Assembly: GCF_964340395.1 (NCBI RefSeq)
Contig: NC_135554.1
Span: 3,484,475-3,548,474, forward strand
DNA: 64,000 nucleotides
From: Glandiceps talaboti
Lineage: Eukaryota > Hemichordata > Enteropneusta > Spengelidae
Reading direction: 5' to 3'
Part shown: one piece after another, positions 42,801 to 48,779 of the stretch
How positions within the stretch are numbered: the stretch's first letter is position 1
How the letters are laid out: each line of letters starts with the position of its first letter
Notes under the pieces: generated by a model
The model's input: only the letters and a program-made list of their open reading frames with translations
Database searches by the model: none
Told to the model about the DNA's origin: nothing
Position numbers and translations under genes: made by a program

Positions 42801-45800
42801 ACAAATTAGTTTCAATTCAGGGGGAAATTTTAGTTAACCTGACCAAATGGGGAAAGAGCATTGGTCAATTTGACCAAGGGGGAAAGAGAATTTGTTAATT
42901 TGACTGGGGGGGGGGGAACTAAACTATTAAAGAAAAGAATTACATGTCCATGTTTGATAGTTAACAAGTCAACTTGTCCAAAGGGGTACATGGACTAAAC
43001 CACAAGTACTAAGTAGGGTGAATATAATGTAATTGGGTACTAATGAACTGATACACTTTTGCCTCTTGAGGGCAATATTCCCTATATGGTTATCACACCT
43101 GTCTACAGGTACCATGCCATGGTCTAACTACTGGTGGCGCTCTTCTATGTTATTCTACCACTGATTATATATGCCGAGTGATGTCAAAAGTGTCTAGCCT
43201 AGCTGCTATATAGCTGGACTTTCTTTTTACGTTAGACAACCAAACAAAGGTGCAAATTGAGGGTGTTTACACATGACAGGATGTCTGAAGCTACACATAT
43301 TACACATGACAGGATGTCTGACACTACACATTATACATGACAGGTGTCTGACGCTGCACATTAGAGGCACTGGCATCCTCAGCTTGTGTTGGTAACCTTT
43401 CAAGTTCACACCAAGTTCTCGTTACAAGACTAACAAGTCATTGATAATGACATAGTCCCCGCTATAATTGGGTTTTAAGGAATTATCACTACTCTGATCA
43501 CGCAACAACATTTGTGAACCTAAAACAAACAGACTTAGATATGTTGTGTGTGCTTGTTGGACATGGAATATGCCTCCAACAATAAAGGATTGGTTGGGTA
43601 TGGGGGATCATATCATGATGAAAATGGAGTCTGAGTTATGGCTTTGGACATGGAAAATTCACAAACAAAATGGCTACCAGGCAGCCATATTGGATTGTAT
43701 CACAATGAAAATGGATATGCACATGCATGTCATAGAACACTGTCCTAATACCAACTTTGAATGAGATCTGTTAAAGCATGTCTGAGTTATGGCTTTAGAC
43801 AGGGAAAATTCGCAAACAAAATGGTTGCTAGGCGGCCATATTGGATCGTATCATAAAACAAATTGATGTGCATATGTATGCCATAGTATGTTGCCCCTGT
43901 ACCAAGTTTGAAAAAAATCGGTCCAGGCATCTCCAAGAAGCAGCTGCGGACGGACGGACGCACGGACGGACGCACGGACGGACGGACAGACAGAACCCAA
44001 TCCATAAGTCCCCGTTCCGGACTTCGTCCGCGGGGACTAAAAAGTTGTCATGTAGGTATAACTATAGTTCTTCCTTTTTTCCCACCTAATAATACTGTCT
44101 TTCATTTATAATAGCAAAGTCTGCATTTATTAATTAATTTAATTGAAAATTCAATAATTCTTTGTCAAAATGTGTCATCAAAACTAAGTTTTAAGCTATA
44201 TGGTGAATCACCTTATGGTAGACCCATGCAACTATGGCAGTGGTAAAATGTATAGTAAAGAGCGCCACCAATGGTCAGTGTATGTCTACATGTAGATGTC
44301 TGTCTAGTTAACAGTACATAATGAGGCCTGAAAAAATAAATTGTGTGGTTCCGATTACACTCAATTTTAGAATAGGTGGGGTAGGTAGATTTTTTTAATT
44401 GTTATATTTTAATATGTGAGTGTCTAGTTCAGGAAGTTATTTTTTCCATTGTTTTCCATATGGCCTCTGTGTTATTGGTTTCTTCCCTTCCCATCAGATG
44501 TACAGCCATTACAGATTGGAAGAACAGTTTTATATTGTCTTTTTAAATTGATGTCAGTTTCCCCATCCACTATTTCTTGCAAGACTTCACAATTTTTGAG
44601 CTTTTGTTTATTTTTTCGCAAATACGTCAAAACAGTTTAGGGTCATAGTACATTATTGTAATCTGTAATTTACACTGGCCTTACATAACTTACATTATCT
44701 ATACTACAGTCTACTTGCAGTAACCTACAGTATTCACTTCAAAATCTTTATCATAACTAAGAAATCTATGCACACAGATTTGCATATGAATATCTGGCTG
44801 AACTACAGAACAACCACACAAAAACTTTCCATTCAGAGAGTGCTGTTAGGACCAAACTTTCCTACAAATGATTGATCATTCACAATTGTTGCTTTTTTTT
44901 ATTGAGATTGTATCTTGGTAACTGAGACTAAATTGTACAACACCATGTCACCACATTTAAAATAATAAAACACTAACAAACAGTTGATATATACTGGAAG
45001 CACACCTAAAGCTTTCATCCACAGTCGTAGACTTGTTCACCAGTCCAGGTTGGTCACATGACTCCTCACTGTAATCACGTGACACAAGAATGGAGTGGAG
45101 TCCACAGATATATATGGATGAAAGTCTCCTTTCACTTTCACAAAATATAAACAATGTATACTCTAGTGTTTCAAAGGTTCAAATGTCAATGTCGTAACCA
45201 AGACAGAGATAAGCAATATGTACAGCACTAGTGAACATGTGAGACACTCTATAAATCTTTGCCATATCATATCATCATAATTATCACCTGGAAGTCACTT
45301 TTTGACCTTATAATGGTTGAACCAGTACATAAGGTCAAAGGTGACTCTCATGTGACATGTGACACATACAAATTACGAATCTAGTACCAAAGGCTGGTGT
45401 TCAACTACTGTATAAACTAAGTTTGTTGACCTGTAGGTACTGTTGTATCAAAGTATCAACAGTTGATACTTATAGAAAACTACACTCAGAGAAGAGTCTA
45501 TAAGGTCAAACTGACAGTACAATGGTACACTAATATATAGTACTGGTAAATTGGAAAAACAAAGAATCCTGAGATAAGAAATTATTTTAAAATGAAGGAT
45601 AGTATAGATAATAACTTACACCTGTACCTCCTCATGGGCATCTTCAAACTAAAACAGAAAAGAAGAAGTTGTTGCATCATTAAATGGCAATGATTGATAT
45701 CTGGTAAATACAGTCTGGGGGTCGTACAAGGAGCATGTTCACAGATATCCCAAAGTACATGTACTTTGACTAATTTCTGGGCAGAAAGTCAAGTGTAAAT

Positions 45801-46355
45801 TGCATTTTCACAAAACGTAGATGACACAATATACTAAAAAAATAAAACAAATACCACAGGCAAAGGACACAAATTGGCACACCTGACATTTGTAAATTAG
45901 AATTTTGTTTAGTTGAAGAGAACATCAGGACCCAGATAATCTGTCACCATGGTGATTTATATCAGTTTATATGTAATTGTTGTTGTCCATCAGATTAAAT
46001 GTATAGCCATGGGGTAAACGAATTATTGCATCGTCCCTTTCAAATCCCAAATACCTATACTTCAGTTCCCTACAACAAAAACATTTCAAAGGGGCAGTTT
46101 AAATACATCCAATGTACATCGATCTGCTGTGACATATATAACTCTGGCCATGACACAATATAAAATGTTAAAATAATCTAACTGATCACATCAGTAAACT
46201 GACAAGTTGAAATGAAATGTAAATGTGTGAATTAGCGGAATATTTAAGTAACGTGACAGTGTCACGACGAACCAAAGACAATAAACAATCAGCTACTTAA
46301 CATAATATAAATACTGTACATCGTCTCTCACCTGAACTTCATCGTCGTCAGCCAT
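2877..46355 (-). CDS. TTC39: TTC39-family tetratricopeptide repeat protein (16 coding exons)
   Basis: Sixteen exons on the minus strand, each with GT-AG borders, join without a phase conflict into 1,878 nt (625 residues plus TAA). This is close to vertebrate TTC39 proteins (about 580-680). Family features are in the right order: [20 protein letters not shown] near residue 50, a [20 protein letters not shown] block, [90 protein letters not shown] and a C-terminal TPR block ([20 protein letters not shown]). TTC39 proteins are helical TPR scaffolds related to yeast Iml2. TTC39B has been linked to lipid metabolism, but no enzymatic activity is known and none is visible here. The first 43 residues are acidic and Ser/Gly-rich, with no signal peptide. 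I cannot say which paralogue (A, B or C) it is nearest. Introns make up over 95% of the locus and hold most of the repeats. The start codon is the first ATG of a short acidic exon; transcript data would settle the 5' end. Confidence 0.93.
3417..3542. repeat. CAAG/CAAC tetranucleotide microsatellite
   Basis: Mixed caag and caac tetramers fill this stretch of TTC39 intron 15. The Gln/Lys- and Leu/Ala/Cys-rich open frames here come from the repeat. Confidence 0.9.
3775..3891 (-). CDS. TTC39: TTC39 exon 15
   Basis: Residues 523-562. Donor gtatgt lies just below 3775 and the acceptor is at 3892-3893. It encodes a TPR-type helical pair ([20 protein letters not shown]). Confidence 0.93.
3941..5410. 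repeat. 56-bp minisatellite, split by an insertion
   Basis: The unit begins 'atgtcctatgtgaatatatc' and ends 'gttagggatggtacatttat' + 'act'. About two copies lie at 3941-4053 and about 13 at 4644-5410. The left copies carry a private variant (ccttcg for cctatg). A 588-bp non-repeat segment separates the two blocks. Confidence 0.92.
4054..4641. mobile_element. 588-bp insertion inside the 56-bp array
   Basis: Removing this segment restores an intact 56-bp monomer. The dinucleotide AC is present on both sides (4052-4053 and 4642-4643). The ends are weakly inverted (catgaggggaacatcgcc against catgtcggaaacgcc on the other strand). The interior has more CpG than its surroundings. It has no transposase-like frame, so the class is uncertain. 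Confidence 0.55.
5413..5765. mobile_element. Foldback/MITE-like dispersed repeat, copy A
   Basis: It resembles the start of both 4.3-kb duplicons (31010-31345 and 35355-35690). Shared blocks are cattcagcca...ggctgaatga in inverted orientation, 'actcatatttcgaacaca', and 'gttgtc(g/a)tgacatagaca' (here partly duplicated). No coding capacity. Confidence 0.6.
6020..6640. mobile_element. Dispersed repeat ending in a G/C hairpin
   Basis: It contains repeated 'ttttgaccaaaaatcaca' and 'taatttgcatatcactga' blocks and ends with a hairpin (gccccatcctggactgtgtc / cggcgggggc) followed by ctaat. The end resembles those at about 7760 and 44036. The 6040-6120 part (ggttgttactatgggtgtgg) recurs near 25060. 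Confidence 0.5.
7001..7118 (-). CDS. TTC39: TTC39 exon 14
   Basis: Residues 484-523. Donor gtaagt at 6995-7000; acceptor at 7119-7120. It encodes [20 protein letters not shown] and [16 protein letters not shown], typical of TTC39 C-terminal TPRs. A plus-strand run of about 18 G lies about 15 bp past the donor in the intron. Confidence 0.93.
7340..7762. mobile_element. Dispersed hairpin-ended repeat, second copy
   Basis: Two internal sub-repeats share 'ctgagttatggctttggaca' and 'gcagccatattggatcgtat'. They are followed by 'accaagtttgaaaaaaatc' and the hairpin gtccccatcccggac...gtccggtggggac, then ctga. It is closely related to 43585-44038. Confidence 0.6.
7970..8050. repeat. Triplicated donor end of TTC39 exon 13
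   Basis: Three about 31-bp copies of 'gttagaaatgttatcaattg' + 'ttacctttg'. On the minus strand, each repeats the last exon bases (CCAAA) and the splice donor, in one copy with a one-base change (ttacattt). Confidence 0.75.
8045..8156 (-). CDS. TTC39: TTC39 exon 13
   Basis: Residues 447-484, starting [10 protein letters not shown], a family hallmark. Acceptor at 8157-8158 and donor gtaaca at 8039-8044. Both edges are duplicated: the first 29 nt with the acceptor recur in the 8127-8640 array, and the donor end recurs at 7970-8050. Confidence 0.93.
8127..8640. repeat. 57-bp array carrying TTC39 exon 13 acceptor and first 29 nt
   Basis: Nine acceptor-plus-exon copies; the exon-equivalent edge is followed by 'cctgtaagattaataat' near 8157 (the real one), 8214, 8271, 8328, 8385, 8443, 8501, 8558 and 8619. 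On the minus strand each reads ...attaatcttacag|GAGCTGATTTATGTATGG... . The unit drifts between 57 and 61 bp. The nearest decoy lies 58 nt from the true acceptor, so using it would shift the frame. Confidence 0.88.
9316..9522 (-). CDS. TTC39: TTC39 exon 12
   Basis: Residues 378-446, 69 whole codons. It begins [20 protein letters not shown] and ends GNRLTIPGL at a gtgagt donor. This is one of the best conserved blocks of the family. Confidence 0.95.
9992..10542. repeat. (ACAT)n microsatellite, about 550 bp
   Basis: Nearly pure cata/acat tetramers, interrupted at intervals by 'cactcat' and 'cagacat'. The Thr-Tyr-Ile-His frames on the plus strand and Met-Tyr-Val-Cys frames on the minus strand are products of the repeat. 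Confidence 0.97.
10814..10975 (-). CDS. TTC39: TTC39 exon 11
   Basis: Residues 324-377, 54 whole codons. It contains [18 protein letters not shown] and [16 protein letters not shown]. Donor gtgtgt is at 10808-10813; the acceptor cag is at 10976-10978. Confidence 0.95.
11167..11751. repeat. 65-bp array carrying the TTC39 exon 10 donor
   Basis: Nine copies start every 65 bp (11167, 11232, ... 11687). Each repeats about 45 nt of the 3' end of exon 10 (minus strand CTGGTAGACTTCATGAAAT...), the gtaagt donor and about 20 nt of intron. The copy at 11752 onward continues into the real exon. Copies differ only at single sites (agca/agta, atctac/acctac). Confidence 0.95.
11727..11854 (-). CDS. TTC39: TTC39 exon 10
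   Basis: Residues 281-323 ([20 protein letters not shown], then [23 protein letters not shown]). The acceptor is at 11855-11856. The donor gtaagt at 11721-11726 is the exon-proximal member of nine identical donors in the 65-bp array. Only this one keeps the frame with exon 11: reading through into the next copy hits a stop within one unit. Confidence 0.93.
11938..12050. repeat. (CAGA)n-(CA)n-(CT)n compound microsatellite
   Basis: Tetramer cagacaga, then a long ca run, then ctctct. Length-polymorphic sequence in TTC39 intron 9. Confidence 0.97.
12139..12312. repeat. Pyrimidine-rich (CTGT)/(CTCT)n tract
   Basis: A mixed ctgt and ctct microsatellite. It is followed at about 12313 by 'tattatgcctatagcac', a motif that also follows other microsatellites in this window. 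Confidence 0.9.
12469..12683. mobile_element. 215-bp hairpin (foldback MITE-like)
   Basis: The left arm begins tattcaatttgaagttttgt and the right arm ends acaaaacttcaaattgaata. The arms stay complementary for about 80 bp with few mismatches. The loop includes 'gagcctaataaggg', which recurs near 57238. No coding capacity. Confidence 0.75.
12726..12837 (-). CDS. TTC39: TTC39 exon 9
   Basis: Residues 244-281, beginning [20 protein letters not shown]. Donor gtatgt is at 12720-12725 and the acceptor cag at 12838-12840. Phase 1 out, matched by exon 10. Confidence 0.93.
13073..13138 (-). CDS. TTC39: TTC39 exon 8
   Basis: Residues 222-243, 22 whole codons: [20 protein letters not shown] then NR. 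Short, but matched to the family's LSLLP...[11 protein letters not shown] block. Confidence 0.94.
13205..13797. repeat. 26-bp minisatellite, left block
   Basis: About 23 copies of 'cgtcctgtcaaactatcaca' + 'atatac'. Recurrent variants are caattt for caaact and ccta for cctg. It starts about 65 bp from TTC39 exon 8, within intron 7. Confidence 0.95.
13800..14630. mobile_element. 831-bp TA-flanked DNA transposon with terminal inverted repeats
   Basis: The element begins CTGTGAACCGGAAAATTATT and ends with its exact reverse complement (20 bp), followed by further near-inverted GC-rich sequence. TA is present on both sides (13798-13799 and 14631-14632). The array monomer (caaac-TA-tcacaat) shows the pre-insertion site. 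A TA duplication is typical of Tc1/mariner-type insertion. The interior shows no transposase, only a 119-codon frame at 14040-14399 without recognisable motifs, so it is non-autonomous. Its CpG-rich ends (gcgcgaaatt, cgcgcag) contrast with the AT-rich host DNA. Confidence 0.85.
14631..16461. repeat. 26-bp minisatellite, right block
   Basis: About 70 copies of the same unit as 13205-13797. No stop occurs in one plus frame over more than 1.8 kb, because the unit has no in-frame stop in any register it cycles through (26 bp shifts the frame at each copy). It is not a coding region. Confidence 0.95.
16637..16736 (-). CDS. TTC39: TTC39 exon 7
   Basis: Residues 188-221. It includes [14 protein letters not shown]. 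Donor gtaagt is at 16631-16636. Two AGs lie in tandem at the acceptor (16735-16738). Only the upstream one keeps the frame open. Confidence 0.93.
17024..19297. repeat. 25-bp minisatellite, about 90 copies
   Basis: Unit 'aagtccaatctagtgtgaac' + 'acacc'. Two main variants (acacc/acatc and gaac/gtac) alternate, and a few units lack 'tg'. Intron 6 of TTC39. Confidence 0.95.
19298..20497. other. Intron sequence with small repeats
   Basis: Mostly AT-rich unique sequence. It contains a short duplicated segment (aagtaaaccaaatcaa at about 19432 and 19481) and a ggat microsatellite at 20109-20143. No exon-like frame was found. Confidence 0.5.
20498..20630 (-). CDS. TTC39: TTC39 exon 6
   Basis: Residues 144-188: [20 protein letters not shown] then [16 protein letters not shown]. 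The acceptor is at 20631-20632 and donor gtaagt at 20492-20497. Confidence 0.94.
20980..21200. mobile_element. Imperfect foldback repeat, copy 1
   Basis: Inverted halves centre near 21100: 'gtatttgcactcatgcttgc' against a later 'gcaagcactcatgtaaatac'. A related, more degenerate copy lies at 26440-26640 (gggtatttgc ... gcaagcacaaattcaaatac). Confidence 0.55.
21897..22090 (-). CDS. TTC39: TTC39 exon 5
   Basis: Residues 79-144. It encodes [20 protein letters not shown] and a Lys/Arg-rich stretch ([15 protein letters not shown]). The acceptor is at 22091-22092 and donor gtaagt at 21891-21896. Confidence 0.94.
22423..24470. repeat. 28-bp minisatellite with a higher-order pattern
   Basis: About 70 copies of 'gtctacatacatgtaaaatg' + 'tagaaaaa'. 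A variant carrying a doubled 'gtctacatacagtctacata' and gttaaat recurs every few units. Intron 4 of TTC39. Confidence 0.95.
24471..26131. other. TTC39 intron 4: AT-rich DNA with microsatellites and repeat scraps
   Basis: It contains (AACT)n at 25529-25603, (TAGG)n-(TG)n at 25778-25880, a scrap at 24900-24950 (ggcattgtagcacaactgca) whose reverse complement recurs near 59324, and a scrap near 25060 shared with 6080. No exon was found. Confidence 0.6.
26132..26236 (-). CDS. TTC39: TTC39 exon 4
   Basis: Residues 44-79, [20 protein letters not shown] then [10 protein letters not shown]. This is the start of the conserved TTC39 domain. It splices in phase with exon 3 (GA+G = Glu), so the duplicated 4.3-kb segments between them are intronic. 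Confidence 0.94.
26440..26640. mobile_element. Imperfect foldback repeat, copy 2
   Basis: Diverged relative of 20980-21200, sharing 'acttccagt', 'gggtatttgc' and 'gcagaaaacattgcaagca'. TTC39 intron 3. Confidence 0.4.
26745..27245 (-). pseudogene. 3' fragment of a non-LTR retrotransposon RT ORF
   Basis: Minus-strand translation gives a typical LINE (CR1/jockey-like) C-terminal region: [40 protein letters not shown], then [20 protein letters not shown]. After a frameshift near 26950 it gives [20 protein letters not shown] and [17 protein letters not shown]. It lacks the catalytic RT region (5'-truncated). The truncated 5' end coincides with a 21-bp perfect inverted repeat at 27192-27242. Confidence 0.85.
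27192..27242. repeat. 21-bp perfect inverted repeat, 9-nt loop
   Basis: The left arm (27192-27212) starts gggttccaaaactgaacagc. The right arm (27222-27242) is its exact reverse complement. The left arm is retrotransposon coding sequence, so the right arm is an inverted copy made at the truncation point. Confidence 0.9.
27448..27530. repeat. (CA)n microsatellite
   Basis: About 40 ca dinucleotides with one cgca interruption. Confidence 0.98.
28290..28652. repeat. 40-bp minisatellite
   Basis: About nine copies of 'ctacatgtttgtgtgtgcta' + 'caccatgtacacataccaca'. Late copies lack 'tg' or 'gt'. The Cys/His/Thr-rich frames over it are open in three registers and are not genes. Confidence 0.95.
28653..29624. 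other. Intron 3 sequence without recognised features
   Basis: Short frames at 28735-28950 and 28872-29075 show no family signature or splice-consistent conservation. I see no gene here. Confidence 0.4.
29625..30190. repeat. Old degenerate tandem repeat, about 190-230 bp
   Basis: Three diverged units share, in order, 'acag(g)...gcagtgaata', 'ggctatgtatgacag', 'atagatttac(a/c)aagatgtt', 'attctgaa', 'atttggaagtgtcaaact' and 'gggatactat(t)ttacag'. Pronounced divergence contrasts with the clean arrays nearby. Confidence 0.65.
31000..35333. repeat. 4.3-kb tandem duplicon, copy 1
   Basis: 4,334 bp, starting 'ttttgatattacatgtactc' and ending 'acatgtacaatcaca'. It is repeated at 35345-39575 after an 11-bp spacer. 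It includes the foldback repeat (31010-31345), an array of 'gaagtacagggctgg' units (31650-31850), unique intron DNA and the 52-bp array. No exon was recognised inside. Confidence 0.95.
33297..34993. repeat. 52-bp minisatellite in duplicon copy 1
   Basis: The unit starts 'tctatatcaggtacatatgt' and ends 'ctattccaca'. The right part changes to a shorter unit (about 35 bp, 'gtagcataacactatgtgtg' + 'ttctccattccacatat'). The same left-to-right pattern of variants occurs in copy 2. Confidence 0.94.
35345..39575. repeat. 4.3-kb tandem duplicon, copy 2
   Basis: Offset by 4,345 bp from copy 1 up to the 52-bp array and 4,242 bp after it. The 103-bp difference equals two fewer 52-bp units plus one extra A (at about 37607). 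Few substitutions were found (for example ataat/ttaat near 35508, and atat/gtat near 37613). Confidence 0.95.
37642..39235. repeat. 52-bp minisatellite in duplicon copy 2
   Basis: Same organisation as 33297-34993 with two fewer units. Confidence 0.94.
39640..39930. repeat. Poly-A-rich tract, (CA)n and (CATA)n microsatellites
   Basis: A C9/A-rich stretch at 39636-39690, then (AC)n at about 39826-39900 and (ATAC)n. The TH-repeat and CV-repeat frames here come from the repeat. Confidence 0.95.
40327..40404 (-). CDS. TTC39: TTC39 exon 3
   Basis: Residues 18-44, low complexity ([19 protein letters not shown]). It is supported by splice sites (gtgagt donor at 40321-40326, AG at 40405-40406) and by matching phase on both sides, rather than by conservation. 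Confidence 0.8.
40411..42400. other. TTC39 intron 2: AT-rich DNA with a 39-bp repeat
   Basis: At 41640-41935 there are four to five imperfect copies of 'catacaaatcaacattgtag' + 'caaactattaccatggtta'. Otherwise no exon, RNA gene or mobile element was recognised. Confidence 0.55.
42420..42790 (-). mobile_element. tRNA-derived SINE
   Basis: The minus-strand head at about 42790-42715 reads ggcttcctgtagcatagtgg, then ttagcactcagg. It has a pol III A box (tagcatagtggttagc) and B box (ggttcaaatccc, 42727-42738). The body toward lower coordinates contains an 80-90-bp segment present twice (tgggtaggctgtatcactca; gacgactgcaaatatgg). Tail not delimited. Confidence 0.75.
43255..43360. repeat. About 35-bp triplication
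   Basis: Three copies of 'acacatgacaggatgtctga' + 'agctacacatatt', with small deletions in the third. Confidence 0.75.
43585..44038. mobile_element. Dispersed hairpin-ended repeat, third copy
   Basis: Same order of blocks as 7340-7762, with a cggacgga microsatellite (43945-43990). It ends at gtccccgttccggac / gtccgcggggac followed by ctaa. Confidence 0.65.
44050..45613. other. TTC39 intron 2, distal part
   Basis: AT-rich sequence. No repeat array, exon or RNA gene was recognised. Confidence 0.4.
45620..45648 (-). CDS. TTC39: TTC39 exon 2 (29 nt)
   Basis: Microexon encoding FEDAHEEVQ plus two bases of Val. I chose donor gtaagt at 45614-45619 over gtgtaa two bases upstream, because only the former keeps exon 3 open. 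Confidence 0.78.
46332..46355 (-). CDS. TTC39: TTC39 exon 1 (start codon, 8 codons)
   Basis: ATG GCT GAC GAC GAT ... CAG (MADDDEVQ), then a gtgaga donor at 46326-46331. The acidic start continues into exon 2 in frame. Other upstream ATGs on the minus strand cannot be excluded. Confidence 0.75.
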
Positions 46356-47030
46356 CTCGTACAATGGACACGTTACCACCAATGCAGTTGACAGTATATC
46401 AATGCTTAGTACACAGACTGTCACAAGAAAATGCCTGATTGTGATTGGATATCTCAAAAAGATAAATGCCTTTTTAAACTTTGATACTTTATATATCTTT
46501 CCACAACAACGATCGGCTCTTCAACAAATTACAATTTACAGGCAAATATGGCCGGCTGCGGAGGCTCTGCGTACACACTGTGATCGCTGTACTCTTAGTA
46601 CGGTGATGAAGTCTTACTCTTACGAACATTGATCGGGTCGAGTATCCCCATTCCTTATCATTTCGAACATCTGTTATTGTTTAACACCTGCGATGTACAT
46701 TAATCCCATCCATTTTCAAAGTACCCGGTTCTTCATACCTATGGTAACTGGAACAGCCGATGTGGTGAGAACGAGTGACATTATTGGGCGATGTCAAGCG
46801 TAAGGTTAGCAGTCGTTGGTGGCGCTGTTGTAGATCCCGAGTCGCTGGAAGACGAGTAACTGTACATGTGTACTAGTAGTAGATGGGATGAATGTACATT
46901 ATAATGTAACATGCATAGGAGCGTGTACTATTTCTTAGACTGTTGTTTTCGTGGTCTACAGGCTAAATATAACAATGTTTTGGCTATAACGTCCTACCTG
47001 TGAGGAACACAATTTGTAGGCAGGCCAATT
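46356..47030. promoter_or_regulatory. Probable TTC39 5' UTR/promoter region
   Basis: Immediately upstream of the TTC39 start codon and locally richer in CpG (for example 46500-46860). No TATA box at a convincing distance is seen. Placed by position only. Confidence 0.35.
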
Positions 47031-47049
47031 ATCAGTGGCTGTAACACAC

Positions 47050-47176
47050 ACAGTCACTTGTGAGCTACTCCGGATGATAATATTCCATTCTAGGATGATA
47101 ATCATATTCTATTCTAGGATGATAAAACATACCGTTGCCCGTTGATGGAGTATACCATTAGCTCACAAGTGACTGT
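47050..47176. mobile_element. MITE with acagtcacttgtgagct termini
   Basis: The perfect 17-bp inverted ends acagtcacttgtgagct lie at 47050-47066 and 47160-47176. The similarity extends outward with mismatches (ggctgtaaca / tgtaacagcc). An internal tattc(c/t)attctaggatgata unit is repeated. Same family as 53347-53573. Confidence 0.8.
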
Positions 47177-47622
47177 GCTGTAACAGCCCAACAAGCCACA
47201 TATCAGAATTTTTAGAAAACCAATTATGCAACAATAACCAACGTACATAAAGGACTCAACACATTTCATTTTAAAAAAAATTGAACACACTGTAGTTCCT
47301 GACATTTCGATACTAGTCACTCTAGACGTGGTATCTATGTACACAAATACGCTGCACATTGCAGTTGGCAGAGGACTTGACTTGCAAGTTACACAAACGT
47401 TAATCTATTATAAAATTACAAAACAACCAACAGTGTATCTCCGAATACTACAGTGATTCTCACGAAAAACACATTAAGTCTTGAATTTAATGATGAATTT
47501 TACACACAAACATATGGATGTAGGATCTAGGATGGCATCACCGGAAATAGCCGACATAGCATTCCATGAACTGGAAAGTCGCATTATTGAAATCTACACA
47601 AAATAAAATATCACTCTGATCA

Positions 47623-47770
47623 CGTATCAGGGATGACGTATCCATGATATTTTGTGGCACCCAAGCCGAACTAAATAATTTGAGTGAAAAAATAAACCAA
47701 ATACATCGAACTTTCAAATTTTCGTTGGAAAGCTCAGATAGGGAAGTAACTTATCTTAATCTTAGGGAGC
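47623..47770 (+). pseudogene. Scrap of a Penelope-like reverse transcriptase
   Basis: In frame: RDDVSMIFCGTQAELNNLSE then KINQIHRTFKFSLESSDREV and TYLNL. The DD followed by an hydrophobic run, then a hydrophilic helix and 'IHxTxKFSLExSDxEVTxLxL', is the RT palm/thumb pattern of Penelope-like and related elements. Only about 50 residues remain, with a stop just upstream. Family assignment is by eye. Confidence 0.5.
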
Positions 47771-48302
47771 CTTCGGTATTTAGAGGAGGGAGGGGAGGAG
47801 GAATTGTGGTGGGTCACATTTTACAAACCTGTTCATGGGGAAGGGTAATATTTTGCATTACAATGTTTGGGGGCGGGTCACATATTACAATCCGTAGTTT
47901 TGTGGCCAAATTGAAGATTCAATTATTGTCAATTTGTTTTGTGTTTTGAGATGTAACGTGTAAAAGTGAGATGAACATTCAACATTTATATTTACGAGTA
48001 CTTTACATGCCAAATACATATATTGTAAGGAAATGTATTTTATAAAACGATGCATTTTATTGAGTGTACCATCTCACCTTATCACTCACACTGTCTGTGA
48101 ATGTTGTTGTTAAAATATCTACATATATATAATTAATAGTTATAGTAACTGGTGCCAAGTTTATCACTCTTTTATTGAAGAAATACATATATAGCCTTTG
48201 AAACCTGTACTGCACATTGGCATTCTCCCCATTCGTTGCAAAATAAAACATGTACTGATGACTCAAGTAGTGACAGTAAGTCAGATGAGAGTGACACTGA
48301 AG

Positions 48303-48500
<198 letters not shown>

Positions 48501-48779
48501 ATGATATCAGGGAACTTTTACAAGTCACCAGATCAGGCAGTGAGAGTATACACAACATGGAAAGCACATTTTAGATACTAAATAGATTGTGTATGATTAT
48601 AAGAGAAATGTAACTAGCCAGTTTTTTTTTACTGTTTGTCACTTTATCTGTACAAATATTGCTTTCTAATACAGAGTCAAAATACTTTAATTTGTATGTA
48701 TATAAATACATGATGAACTTTGGAATTATTGGCTAACCTCTGTTACTGAAATATGCCATGACGTCATAGAAAAAAACAC

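Noticed and set aside
45620-45648. Alternative 27-nt version of TTC39 exon 2 (donor at 45620-45621)
   Set aside because: It leaves exon 3 in a frame with a stop after three codons.
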